Under the pieces are notes generated by a model. It was not told the origin of the DNA and made no database searches. It saw nothing but the letters and a program-made list of their open reading frames with translations. From Dermatemys mawii (Eukaryota; Chordata; Testudines; Dermatemydidae), in contig ML677326.1 in NCBI GenBank assembly GCA_007922305.1, positions 57,847,446 through 57,911,445 on the forward strand: a DNA stretch of 64,000 nucleotides, given 5' to 3'. Positions 24,225 to 37,088 of this stretch are shown in pieces. How positions within the stretch are numbered: the stretch's first letter is position 1; every line of letters starts with the position of its first letter. The position numbers and the translations under genes were made by a program.

Positions 24225-25075
24225 GCCAATTTTTTAAAAGTAGTTAGGCACTTAGTGGGATTTTCAAAAGAACTTTGGTGTTTAAAACTCATTGATTTCA
24301 ATATGTGTTAGGTGCATAGACGCTTTTGAAAATCTCAGTAGGCCTCTACATACCTTTAAAGATTTAGCCCTAAGTTCTATGTCATGGTGAAGCATGGAAC
24401 TGAACCTATGTCTCCCAAGTCCTATGGTGGCTTCCTAAGCACTGGATTATTCTTTTGCCATCTGCTTTCATTCTGTCTTTCTTAAAATAAAGAGTAACCA
24501 GGTGTGAGATGATAGAGCTCCTAGCCAGCTCCAGATATAAGCTACATACTCTCTGTAGAGTCAACAGACATTCTTTCTGAAGCCTGACTTTATTAACAGG
24601 AAGGTAATTCCAAGTAATACTGGCTGAAACCCCAGTCTAAGAGTTCTCATCAGGCTTGGCTGCTCATAGGGTTCCTTTTCTACAGAGCTGTGTGTCACAG
24701 ACACTTCCTTCCTCTACTGGTAGGCTAGTAGTGGGCTGTCCATTCAGGGTGAAGTATTATGAGCCACACCTGTTCCACTGAATCAGTAGCAGAGATGGAT
24801 GAAAAATGCAGAACATTTTATGAAAACAAATTTTTATCACAATTTCAGAAATTCCAAAATTTTCTACCAGCTCTACTCAGTAGCAGTTTACTTGCAGATC
24901 TCTGCAAGATTCCAACACTTGACAAGGACAACAATACTATTTATTTATTTAATTAATTAATTCTTTATTATTGTTTGCATCATTGTAGCAGCTAGGAGTT
25001 CCATCATGGACCAAGACCCCATTGTGTTTGGTGCTGTAGAAATACAGAACAAAAAGTGCCAAAGAGCTTACAAAG
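24225..25075. repeat. Ancient SINE/fold-back fragments
   Basis: 24225-24365 is an imperfect inverted repeat of the TTTTGAAAATC type. 24985-25075 is antisense to an L2/MIR-like tail (CCCATTGTGTTTGGTGCTGT). A (TTAA)n-like patch lies at about 24941-24962. No gene is present. Confidence 0.4.
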
Positions 25076-27293
25076 AATGGAATCCTACCACTCTGTTAAA
25101 CCCACAGAAGAAAAAGATGAGGAAAGAATATAATGTATACTAGTTACAGGGGAAGTTGATTAACAGGAATGATCCTCCCTTCTATTGAGAGAATACAGTG
25201 AAAATGCAAATGTTGTATAGTATTCTTATTAATTGAAAGACAGACTGATCTACACAAGGGGGTTGAAAAGAAATTGCCTTAGACTGCAATTACACATTTA
25301 AACAATCTTTATATCATCTGATTTTCTGATAAAAAGTCAATAGTTGAAAAATAGGAAAAACAATAAAAAGCATACAATACAACAAAATACAGTACTTACA
25401 CAAGCCCACTACTGTCTGTATCAATAGCTGCTCCTTTCAACAGAGAGAGCAAACCAAAGGACATTCTGAAAACCTCTCCCAATTTCAAAGAATTTGCTCT
25501 GAGTCCTAATACCCATTTTACATCCATTCGCTTTCTATTTTTCTCAGTATGTCCTTTGTATTAGCAACCTCAGTAGATACTTGCTGGCTTGTGGATAAAG
25601 TTGCTCTGGGTATTTCTGTTTCTGAAACTCCTGGCTTGGTTAGCAAATGGTGTGTACTTTTGCTTTGTCCAAGGAACCTCTTAAAACTACGAGAGATAAA
25701 AAAATAAAGCTATACACTGGGTATTTCAGCTTTCCAGGGATGTGTGGCAGTTTTTTTCCATGACTGTATACATTCATGAGACATCAGACTTTAAAATTGC
25801 ATAATTATAATACCAACATTTTGTTTTCAATTTCCTCCTTTTCTGTTCTGACCAGTTTCAGTGTCTGATATACTGAGAAATATTAAAATTAGATCCAGTG
25901 CTGTATACTGCCTGAAAGCTCAGAATCCCATCTAGCAGCAGGTACTGAGCCTACACATCAGATTTCAGTTGTTCATGAGAAGAATATTGGCTTTGAACAT
26001 CATGCTAAAAATGAAATGTGGGGGGAGATTCAAAGGCAAAAGAAATACAGGAATCATAATGACCTGATTTAAGTGTGGGTATCAAATCATATCTCAATAG
26101 TTTTGCCATTCCATGGTAACAATATAAAATTTCTCAGTAACATTATCAAACTTATATATGAATTTTTTCCTCACCTGTGATTCTCTCCCTCAGCAAAATC
26201 AGAATGGTTTATTGAGTTCCCGGCTGCTGCTGTTGAGCATACATGGAGAAGGAAAGGGAGGGAGCTTGGTATGTTATGGAGGGAGCATCAAAGTAGAGAG
26301 AGAGGCTAAGAAGTTGGGAATGAGGAAAAGAAATGGGCCCCCTTCCTGCCAACTTCTGGGTGTCAAAACTCCACCAACACATAGGTGCCAGGGTTTTGCC
26401 ATTCAATAAGCAAGGAACTTTACATGCTGTATTGGAGTAGTTTTTGTCTTTCTGAAAGTGGATTATAATGAAGTATAAATTTCTCTTCAATTTAATCTGT
26501 TAAACAAATTATAGTCTGTTGGTAAACAGTGGTAAAATGAGTTCAGTAATTTTGTATAAAATCCTTGAGTATATTATGTAACTAATTTCAGTTTTCTTTT
26601 GTTTAAACCTTCACTAATTTGTTCTGTCATTTCATATTCTGGTTTGGTAACTCTTAGAGAAGCTTGTAAACATAGGTCTGTTTGAGGTCCGTGATCTGTG
26701 AGCATAACTCTCATTGATTAAAATGAGAGCTCCACTGAGAATTGAGGCATACATGTTCCTGACTGTCATTCCCACATTAAATTCTCAATGAAGAGCAATC
26801 CTAAAATATGTCAATAATCATCCTGCATTGCTAGAAATGGTCACATCACTGTAAACAAAGGAGGTTTTCGATCTTGAAGCAAAGTTGCTATAATTATAAG
26901 TTGTTTGTTTATTAAACAGCCTTTGCACTCCATTAGTTTGATAACCAGATTTTAAAGGTGCCCTTTAATCAGCTGTTTAAAATATATTACTAGGTAAGAT
27001 CTGTTTTAATAGTGATTTAGTACTATAGAAATGAACAGTTCTGGCCTGAGACAACTCACAACAGGTGAATCATATTTTAAAGATGAAGAATTATTTAATT
27101 ACTTCTCAGCTGCTATTGTGGTTTTCAGTTATCACTAGGGGGCACTCTTTTCCTAAATTCATTAGGAAATGGGCTTCCAGCAGCAGGAATGTTGAAACAG
27201 GTTGTTTCACTGAGAATTTAAGAACATGTGCATGTGTAGGTATTTCTGTTTCTGAAACTCCTGTCTTGGTTGGAATTGTAAAAAACAACAACC
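25076..27293. other. Anonymous stretch containing one copy of a 33-bp repeat
   Basis: No gene. 25609-25641 and 27239-27271 match at 32 of 33 positions as direct repeats 1.6 kb apart. Confidence 0.45.
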
Positions 27294-27385
27294 CATTGTT
27301 TCTAGAAGTAAGTGTTAAAAGGTAAAATAAAACACTGTAAAAAACTATTGTTTCTAAAGGTAAGCATTAAAAGATAAAATAAACT
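27294..27385. repeat. Imperfect tandem duplication, ~53-bp period
   Basis: Two diverged copies share ATTGTTTCTA, then AAGTAAGTGTTAAAAGGTAA and AATAAA. They are adjacent and in the same orientation. Confidence 0.7.
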
Positions 27386-30300
27386 GAAAATTAATTTCTC
27401 AATGGACACATTGGCGAATGTATGAATCTTTGGCTTTATTCTGTGAGTTCACTTATAATTGTGATTTGAATGTCTGCTTTCTATTTAAATAAAAGATGAA
27501 TGTTTCTTCTGAGAAACTGGGAATGTTAATGAATTCTCCTTGATTTCTTGTCTCTGCATGAAGATTATTATGAAATATCTTATCCCTTATTAGAATTCAG
27601 TAGATGTGCTCCTAAGGCTCTCATATTCTTAATCTTCATTGTCAATTTGTAATCATTAAGTTAACATCAGTTAATCCTTCCCTTGACTTCTGTATTATAT
27701 ATTTCTTCAGAAGTACATGGATAATTTAATACTCTGAGTTAAAGGCAAAAAAAAAAAAAAAAAGAATCCAATAGAGGTTCAGTGTTAACTGTGTTATTTA
27801 TATTTCCTCAGTTCTTCATCAAAAGCCATTTGCTTTTTGCTGTAAGTACTTCGGAAAGTGTGAAAATATGTAGGAAAGAAAAATATAATTACATTTCCAG
27901 TCACATAAAGTTTTGCCATTTGCTATATGTGAATAGTTCCAGTTAGGATTAAGGGGGAAAATCACAGTTTAACTTTCTCTACAATCTTGAAAACTGGACA
28001 CAATGAGCCAAATTCTGCTTTTACTACATCACTGTCAGTTTAAAGTAAATCCTCTTGGTTTCAGTACTTACTTTTGAATTTACACTAGCATAACTTTAAA
28101 GCAGAATTCAGCCCAATGTCACTTCAATGAAAATGGTCCTAATTAAAATGACAGCAGAATTTTCAAACTATTTATAACTGATGTTCCAGTCCTGTAATTG
28201 GCTCCATACAGTCCTGCACAGGGTCTGATTGAAGTTAATGGGGCGCTGCACAAGCATGGGAGTCTGCCTGTATGGGACCAATTGCAAAATCATGGTCATA
28301 GTCTTTTAAAAGTATGAAAAAACCACTAAAATTGGGTTTTGCAGGTTTTATTAAAATAACATTTTAAATGGCCAAACTGGGCACGAAGAGGGCACAATCA
28401 GATATTTTTATTTTAAACCCTAAAATTGCATTTAAGGAGAAAACATATTAATTGCATCCTCTATATCTGTCTGTTATTCTTTTATGGCCCATTACTGAAT
28501 CCGAGAATTATGATCAAGCAGAATCAGAGATTCAAATATAAAATCAAGCCTTCACTGATATAATGCATATTTGTGACACACTGTGAATGACTTGGTGTCT
28601 GTAAACCAATGCGTGTTTTTCCAGTGAGCTATGGCATTTTATGTGATAGTTATCATTTTGATTGTCATCTTAATCTCATGTAACATTTTCAGAACACTGT
28701 GTGAGAGAAAACATCACAAGGGAAATTTCTCATATAAAATGTTGTCATATAGTAGTCACATGTAAGTTAGTGAATTGTTCAATCTGTTTTGACTATAACA
28801 ATCTAATTAGAACATGAAAACAAAATATTTTCATCTGAATCTACTTTTTCTGAAGGTGATAAAACTTGTGGTTTTTCTAATGTGTTTTGGAAGTTAGTTA
28901 CAGTTGTGCTCCAGCTTCTAAGAAATCTTTGACACTGTGTTCATGGCATCCTAGCAGTTGACATGTCCTTTATTCTGATGAGATATAGTTGTGAGTGATG
29001 ATTGTTGCACAGAGATAGGTGATTACACAGATAACCTAGGTCAGACTTGTGGAGGGAACAAAATATTGAATTTGGTTTTCAGTTCCCTGAGAAACCAATG
29101 CAGAGTGTGTGCACTGAATTGATGTGCTTTCACCAGCTGTCTTTCTGACAAAGGGAAATGCTACATTTTAACTAAAGAGGGAGTCTTTTGTACATTGTTT
29201 TCAGGCTTGGCAGCTTCATTACCAAGTATAACAAATTGCAAACTGCAAAGCCAAACTACATCCTGAGTAGAGTGAGTACAGTGTTCTGACCAACCACAGA
29301 CTGAAGACAAGAGAGTGTTTTACAAATTGTAGCTGTGGACAGCCTTGACAATTGGAAAGCAGGCACCTTCAGAGGACGGTAATGTCATGGCTGAGTCCAT
29401 CAAATCTCTTTCAACAACATAACTTCCATTTTGTCTGGTAGTTAATGAATTGCTTGGAATAGCCACCTATTTTTCATCTAAGTTCTAACAATGCAGCTAG
29501 AATTCGATGTTAAAACTTGGAGAGTTTGGTGTCATCCACATACTGCTGATACCTGAGTCTGTGCTGTTGCATGATCTCCCTCTACAGCTTGCAACTTCAC
29601 AGGTGTAGGAGTAGTTGCCTATCATAACTGTCTGTCAAACAGGAAGGACTGGAGTCATCTCAGCAATGGGACAGGAGTATTTGGTAGTCAGCAACATAAA
29701 ATACCCTAGAGTGATCCAGCAAAATGAGATTACATGCATGGATGTCCCCCTAGAAGAAGAGGTCTTCTGTCAGTGTAACCAATATTGTCTCTGTTCTCTG
29801 GCCTGACTGAGAGAGCTTCTTGAGCCACTTGCTCAAAAATGAGAGGCTGGGTAGTATTTTGAAAGACCAGTACCATTTATTTTTTCCCTAAGTATTTGTG
29901 GAATGATTGTATGCTATAATGTGTGTGGTACAATTACCCCCTTAAAGGACCTGTTAACAGTTTGTTAGCTGGGGACTCTTTTATGCTTTCAACTATCCCC
30001 TAGCCATCAAGGGTATAGATCAGAGTAGTAAATGTAGATTAAATTTCTGGTAGTGCTTATAAGACTTTTTGTTGTATGAGTGAGCCAAATTCTTATGGGT
30101 ACAGTTTTTTTTATGAATTCTGTCCTTCGATATTATTTTGTGGGGTCTGGAGAGACCATCCTAGAAACAAGAGGTCATCTCTGAGAGGCAGGCTCCCTCT
30201 CCTATGGTAGTTTCTGGGGCTGAATGGAGGCATTTTGGGCTAACAAAATAGTTTGTGGTGTTGCATAATTCTTTGGGGTATGAATGTGCCTCACTGTACA

Positions 30301-30700
30301 ATAATAATCTGCTGGTCTCTTCCTCAGACGATGGTGGTCTCACAAGAATTCCTTCTGCTGAATTCTGTCTATGTCTGTTAATGTTTCTAGGCACTGATTC
30401 TGACACCTTATAAAAGCAGATAGATTTGCTTCCAACAGCACAGCAAAATGTCAGATTATGTTAAGTAACTCCAAAGATTTGCAGTAGCTCTTAAAGGATT
30501 TTTGGTGCATGGTTTTTCAGAGTGAAAGGGCAAATTCTTTCTCAGTTGCGTGGTGTTTACCTCGATGACACCAGGAAGGGAAGTTCAGAAAAACATGTAC
30601 TAGAATAAAGTCATATATAGAATTGGCTAGAAAACTAGAACTTTGTTTTGCAATAAATACATAAATAATCAAGGTTTTAACATTTGTTTAAATGAGTCCT

Positions 30701-30740
<40 letters not shown>

Positions 30741-32199
30741 CCTCCTTTGTGTGTGTGTAAATTTGTGAGATAGACTTGAAGCTGGGTCTCCCATATGCTA
30801 TAGATGTGCCCTAATCACTAGTCTATTGGTTATTTGGAGGCAGATTTTTCTCAAAATTCCACCTTGGACCTGAGAACCAGTTTTGCTGAATCCACATTTT
30901 CAGATGAAAATCATGTTGTTTAAAAATTCCCAACCAGCTGTTGTCATAAATCATTATTACTATAATGTGCACTACAGTGTTGGAGGGATGAGCTCCATGA
31001 AACTATTGTAATATTTACAGGATTGTACAGTTACTATAGTAAAATGATGATGAATTATAGTAATGTACCATGGTAGTCTGCAGAAAATTTAGTATTATTT
31101 ACTTTAGTTCAAACAAATGATGGCCAGGATTTTCAAAAATCAAAATTTAGTATGGTAAGCTATTATAATTTACTCTATTGACTTACTATCATTTAACTAC
31201 AGTAAATGGGAATTATTGGGCACTCAGTTCTTTTAAGACATGTCTTTAGGTGTCTTAATATGAGTTTAGGAAGGAACATAATAAAGGTAACCATTTTTGA
31301 AAATTGTGATTATAGCCTTTACAAGTAAAGGACAAAAGTCTACAAATGAGTCCACACAGGTAGATGCCTGCACTCACATTGTGTCCCGCTAACTTAAATA
31401 GGGCTCTGGGCAGGCAAGTGTCTGCCTGTGTGGAACGATTTGTGAGCTCTAGCTCACAGTGTAGTAGTTACTATAATTTATTGTGCTACTATGGTCACTA
31501 GTCCATTGAAGCATTATCCACCATCAATGCTATGTGTTCCGCAGAGAATTGACTGGACTAGACATACTATCTCTTAAGTGAAGAAGGTCAAGGTATAGTT
31601 TGACTATTCTAATTAGGCCTAGCTAGCCAAAATTTAGATCCACCAGTGTACAAAAATAAAAAATACATACTAAGTAATTTATATTATTTTTTGTCTTTGT
31701 GATATGCAAAGGAAAGATTTTCAGCCTAAGACCATGGATCTTCAAAAGGGCAGAATCTGGATGTAAGGACTGGTTTGGTTTTGAATTATTTCAGTAAAAT
31801 TAAATTAGGACACTTATTCTGAAATGAGAGTATCCATCCAAAGACCTGTGTCAAACCAACTGTATGCAGTCTGATTAAATGTCCTATAAAAAAGACCTGC
31901 AACTTTAACTTACCCCTTCAAAACACACAGGTTTAACAAACTAGCTCCTCCCAAAACTGTAAAGTGGGGATATTTGATGTAGTAGTCAGTTGTGTTAGGA
32001 GGAGCTTGTTTGGTAAAAGGCATGGATGGAAAGCTGAAGTCCATGGGGGGCAGAATTAAGGTTGAAATGCATTGTCTGCAGTTGATTGGTAGCTGTGGAA
32101 ATGGTGTCCTGGGCTATTTCACCCATATTACTCTGAGGAGAAGCCTGAGTTTTGTGAGGGAGGAGCAAGTCTCAGAAACATATATAAACCATTGTTTAG
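27386..32199. other. Anonymous AT-rich stretch with simple repeats
   Basis: No supported gene. An A-run lies at about 27747-27763 and a (CT)n tract at 30703-30736. 28005-28120 begins and ends as an inverted repeat (CCAAATTCTGCTTTTAC ... TAAAGCAGAATTCAG), a MITE-like palindrome. 28190-28290 and 31350-31440 look like similar short palindromic repeats. 30780-30930 resembles the antisense of a tRNA-like SINE, too weak to bound. Confidence 0.4.
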
Positions 32200-33290
32200 A
32201 GCTAAACCAAAATGAGAATTTCTATCTTGCAGGAAATTCCAATATTTTGAAATTTGTTTTCATCACTACTTGTGAAGAAAAGTTGAAATCTCAAAACTTT
32301 TCCAGAATGAAAAATTCCCCAAAAAATTGATTCAGAAATTTAGTTTTGAAATTTTCAGTTGAAATGTTTTGACATTCTCAAATCTAAATCTTTACTTTTG
32401 GATGAATAGAAGGTAAATATTTTGTTTCAGGTCAATTTGATATAAAACTATGTCCATGATGCACCATTGTAATAGTAGTTTGAGTGCCTTGGTTCCCCTT
32501 TCTCCCCTATGGAAGTCTGATGCACCACAGTTCTAGGTCTCCCATGATGCACTGTGATAGCTTGGCTTGAAGAGAGATGGTGCTTCATGGAAGATGCTGT
32601 CTACCAGGGGCCTGACCCACAAGAGGGAATACAGACCTAAGTCATCTGAACTACAACTCCTATGAAGTACTACAGCTGCTCAAGTGGATGCAGAATGTCA
32701 AACTGATCCAAAATGTAACATTTTAATTCAAGAACTAGGGGCCACCACATTAAATTAATAGGCAACAGGTTTAAAGTACACAAAAGGAAGTAGTTTTCAC
32801 ACAACTCAGAGTCAACTTGTAGAACTCCTTTCCAGAGGATGTTGTGAAGGCCAAGACTATAACAGGGTGCAAAAAAGAACTAGATAAATTAAAGAAGGAT
32901 AGGTCCATCAATGGCTATCAGCCAGAATGGGCAGGGATAGTGTCCCTAGCCTGTGTTTGTGAAGCTGGGAATGGGTGACAGAGGATGGATCACTTGATGT
33001 TTACCTGTTCTGTTCATTCCCTCTGGTGCATTTGGCAGGATACTGGGCTAAATGGACCTTTGGTCTGAGCAGTATGGCTGTTCGTATGTTCTTATTTTAA
33101 CACACTGAACAGCTTCAGTTCAGGTTGACCTGAAATGAAATGTTTAGTTTAGATTTTTCCAATGGAAAAACAGAAAATACTGGAAAAAACTGACATTTCC
33201 CATAGAAAACCTTTGATTTTGAAGAAAACACCTTTTCCATTCAAATGTTTTGGATCTTGCCCTCACCCGCTGCCTGCACCTTTGGGCAGA
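32200..33290. repeat. Diverged fold-back repeat region interrupted by CR1
   Basis: 32200-32736 and 33098-33290 share AT-rich fold-back repeat character (for example AATGTTTTGACATTCTCAAA and GACCTGAAATGAAATGTTTA). A similar mixture recurs at 62640-63000. The CR1 fragment between them appears inserted, with ATTTTAA visible on both sides. Confidence 0.4.
32737..33097 (+). mobile_element. CR1 LINE 3' fragment
   Basis: It contains GGCCACCACATTAAATTAAT, TAACAGGGTGCAAAAAAGAAC and the CR1 3' UTR block GGCAGGATACTGGGCTAAAT. It ends near GTATGTTCTTATT. This is the same 3' UTR class as the copy ending at 46518. Confidence 0.8.
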
Positions 33291-33479
33291 GAATTTCCAA
33301 CCAGCTTTAACAATGTCTTTACTTTATGATGATTTTCTGGGTCTGTGTGGCTTTCTGCTTTGACGTGCTGTCTGGTTTGTTTCTCTTTGCTTTAGTTCTT
33401 TTTCTTTGAATTTTCTTGCAACATAAAATTATTAACAGATGCAAAATATTATTTTTATATGATTATTGTTATTTGTTTG

Positions 33480-34620
33480 TACTCTGGTACTGCCTACGTG
33501 CTGTGTGCTGGAACATACCCCTGTATTCACACCCTAAACACTGTTGTATTAATTTTTTGTACAAGGTATACCTTGTAAGATATCATTTGAAAAGTCATAA
33601 TTTGCTGGTCAGTGTTGTCCTGATAATTATGTGACATCATTGTATTTAAAGTTATAGGATGGCCCTGTGTGATGTTATTAACACATGTTCCAAACACCAC
33701 AGCCATGCTGAGGCAGAAGTCAGGTCTCTCCTAAACAAAGGAAAGAAAGTGTGCTTGCGCTGGTTTGCATTTAAGCTGTAAACAGAGTCATCATGCAGGA
33801 AGGGAAAACAAAACAAGTTCAAACAAGTGGAAAAAAAAACCCAGCAAAGAATATCCTTCCACACAGACTCTTTGTCTCCGGAGTTTCATCTGGAAATGTT
33901 TTTCAAGAGGGAGATTGAACTATAACAAGGAGGAACAAACACCAAAAGATACCCCCTCTTCTCTCCCTGTCCACTTTATTCTCCACATCTGAGAACACAA
34001 AAATGAAACAGTCATTGGTCTCTGGGAGGAGGTCCTGAGCTGGGAGTTTGGTCAGTAATCTGCTAGAGAATGTGGTGAGAAAGTTTGCTTTGCAACTAAG
34101 ATAATTTCTGAAGTAGATATTAGTAAGCATTTAATTTTTTTCTTGTAACCATTTCTGACTTTTATGCCTCATTACTTATACTCAGTTAAAATCTGCCTCT
34201 TCATAGCTAATAAGCTTGTTTTACTGTTTTATCTAATCAGATTTGTTTAAGTTGAAGTGTCTGGATATCTATTTCAGGTAATAAAATGGCATATTATTCC
34301 CTTAAATAAATAAGAAATTTAATATATTTGTATTGTCCGGAAAAGGACTGAGCAGTACAGGACACACAATCCTGGGGGAATATCTGGGCCTGGGAGTACA
34401 GTGCAGTCACCCTGTAGTATAACTAAGGCTGGTAGAACGAAGGTGTACCTGGCAGACTGTAGTTACACAGAACACTCAGGGTATGGCTTGAATGCTGGAA
34501 CGTTGTTTGTGAGCAGCTCAGGTGGGAGCTATGACAACAAGGCATTTTAAGGCACCCAAGGTTGCAGGGCAGGGGTGACATAGCCCTCCACTAGTCTGGA
34601 TTGTGCCCCAGTGTATCACA
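33480..34620. other. Probable unclassified retroelement-derived repeat
   Basis: Parts (TTGTAAGATATCATTTGAAA; GGCACCCAAGGTTGCAGGGC) resemble dispersed turtle repeats from memory. I could not find ends, TG...CA termini or target duplications. No gene. Confidence 0.3.
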
Positions 34621-36331
34621 GGTCTCAACAGAGTAAGGTGTCCATACTACTAGGGATTGCACAGACAGAGTGAAAGACTGTTCCTGCTTTGAAAAGAATT
34701 TATCTAAGGACTGTGTACACAGTGACGTTTTACCAATTACACTGAAACAATGAGCCCATTGTGTGGGCACTCTTATTCCAATATAAAAGGGGCTTTTTAA
34801 AACCCCTTCTCATGCACCATAAACTATACCCCCCAAAAAAGATACTTTTATGCTGGAATAAAAGTGTCAATGTGAGGAATTAAACCTGAACTGTATGACT
34901 TTATCTGTTTGCATTTATACCTTATACTAAAGAAATTCCCATGTATCAAGGCCTTATTACACAAGACAATAGGAAACAGAAAGATAAAAACTAATACATA
35001 CACAGCATATCCACAACAGGTCAGAACTACACTACTTGTTAGTCATATTTGCCTCCCCCATTCTTTAACACCCCTCCCCACGGTTATCCATGTGCCACAG
35101 TCAAATACCCACCATGCACCCTATAGAAAAAGCTTCAAGCTTAGTCTGGTGGAAAATAGATGAAAGTTCAAACAAGTCAAAAGTGTATAAAAGCCTACTC
35201 CTGGCAGCTCTATCTAGTTCAGTGGAAGAGAGTTACGGCTTCCCATGGGATCCCCAGAAAGAGCTGGGAGCAGCCTACATGGCCAGTCCCTGCCCCTCAC
35301 ATGATTATTTATTAATAATTTATATTGCAGCAGTGTCTAAGATCACTGGTCATGGATGAAGACCCTGTTGTTCTAGGTGTTGCACAAGCACGAATGTAAG
35401 AGATTGTCTGTGCCCCAAAGATTTTACAACTGAAGTATCAGACAAGAGACAACAGAAGGCTGCAGGCACACTAGCGGGGGAGAACAAGTAAATAATGAGA
35501 AAGTATTGGTCAACGCAATAGGCTGTGATCTCTGCACATCAGATACTTAACCATTGTCAATTTTTGTGTAGGCATCACATCAGAGGAGACTTTTCAGGAA
35601 AGAGTTGAAGGAAAATGAATTAATTTTGTGGATGTTTATGGGGAGCTCCTCCCAAGCATGCGGGGGACAGGAAGGCACCATTGGAGAAATTATGAAGGTG
35701 CATGTTTGAAAATTTAGCGATGGGTAACAGTGGCTTCCAGCCACTTTTTCTACCCTCAGTAAGTGGATGCATTATGAATATGGCTTTATATTGTACTTTG
35801 TTTTCTATGTTATTTTTTGTAATTATTAGCACTTTTCTTACAATAAAATTATTTAATAAAAATAATATGTGAATGTAGATTTTAAAATGCAGTACAACCA
35901 ATGCAGGGAACAGAAGGGAGTGAGATAAAGAGGGAAAGAAGAAAGCTGAAAGCAGAAGAGAATTTGGAGCCTGGTATATAGGAAATCATGAAAGAACTGA
36001 GTGACAGTGTGGAGGGATTGGAAGAGAGCAAATAATTCTGCAATACAGCAATTGATATATAGAGAGAATGCTCAGAAAGCAACTAGTGTTTGCTAAATGA
36101 TAGTTTTACATGCAGATCAGCTATAGGACTGGGTTAATTAAATGTTTAGACTCACAGAAAACCTTACAAATCAGTTTTTGGAAATAAACATGTGGAGCTG
36201 CGTTCAAAATTTTATCCTTATTTTTTTAAAGATTCTTTGATTCACTCTCTTCACTTTTAAATGACATGGTAAGTAAAATGACTACACCTATTAGTTTATC
36301 AAAAAAACAAGATTGCTTTAAAGGCTTAGTT
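34621..36331. other. Anonymous stretch with an L2/MIR-like antisense tail
   Basis: 35325-35420 is antisense to the L2/MIR-like tail (GAAGACCCTGTTGTTCTAGG). Otherwise AT-rich and without a gene. Confidence 0.4.
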
Positions 36332-37088
36332 CAGCAATTCCCAAACTTTATTAATGCATGTAACACCTTCTCAAAAGATTGATGTTGAAGCACCACATGC
36401 AAATGTATTCTTTTTGCACTTATTTTAAGCCTCAGTAGGCTTAAGTATTAATGGATTTATAGTAAAATAAATGTTGAGTTTGGCTGGTGGAGCTCTGCCT
36501 GAGGGAAATTAGATGTGAAGGGAGTGTGGGTGGTAGGGTTAGAGCTGTTTGGGAATTTTTCGATTAAATGTTCTTTTGTTGGAAAATGCCAATTTGTCCA
36601 AACTGAATATTTGCAGGAACCTACTTGTTTTGATTAAACTTTTGGTGGGAAGATTCATCTGGTCCAGGATGAAATTTCTGCTGAAAACCAGAGAGATGGA
36701 GATCAAGACCCACACCAGAAGAGCCTGGTGGTTGGGGCACTCAGCTGGGATGTGGGAGAATCTTGGAGAAGCTGGGATCCCAGGGAATCTTGATTCTGAC
36801 TTGATGCATTCCTGCAATTCTGCTGTCCAGGCTGTTTGCTTTCTCCCTCTTAATCTTCCTGTCTCCTAGCTGGTTTTTATTATGTTAAGGAGGTAGCTAC
36901 CTTCCTCAGTTAGCTAGCTGCTCCTTTTAATATTCCTTTTCCTTAAAAGAGCCATGTCCTAGAACAGGAGCTGGCTAGTCCTTGGCCCCACTACCTTTTA
37001 AACTGGACAGAGAACCCTGTTAAGTGTACCACTTCCAACAAGATCAAATACCACCACTGGTACACATACTATAGTTTGGGAACCCCTG
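36332..37088. mobile_element. hAT-type MITE (TTCCCAAAC termini)
   Basis: The left end CAGCAATTCCCAAACTTTAT and the right end, reverse complemented CAGGGGTTCCCAAACTATAG, form TIRs. Flanks GCTTAGTT and ATTTAGAT match only 5 of 8, so the duplication has decayed. About 36536-36840 appears to be a second repeat nested inside, with a tRNA-like A-box stretch (GGTTGGGGCACTCAGCTGGG). Confidence 0.6.

Noticed and set aside
32200..32330. C-terminal part of the 112-codon ORF at 31992 as a coding gene
   Set aside because: It runs into an AT-rich fold-back repeat and has no recognisable similarity.
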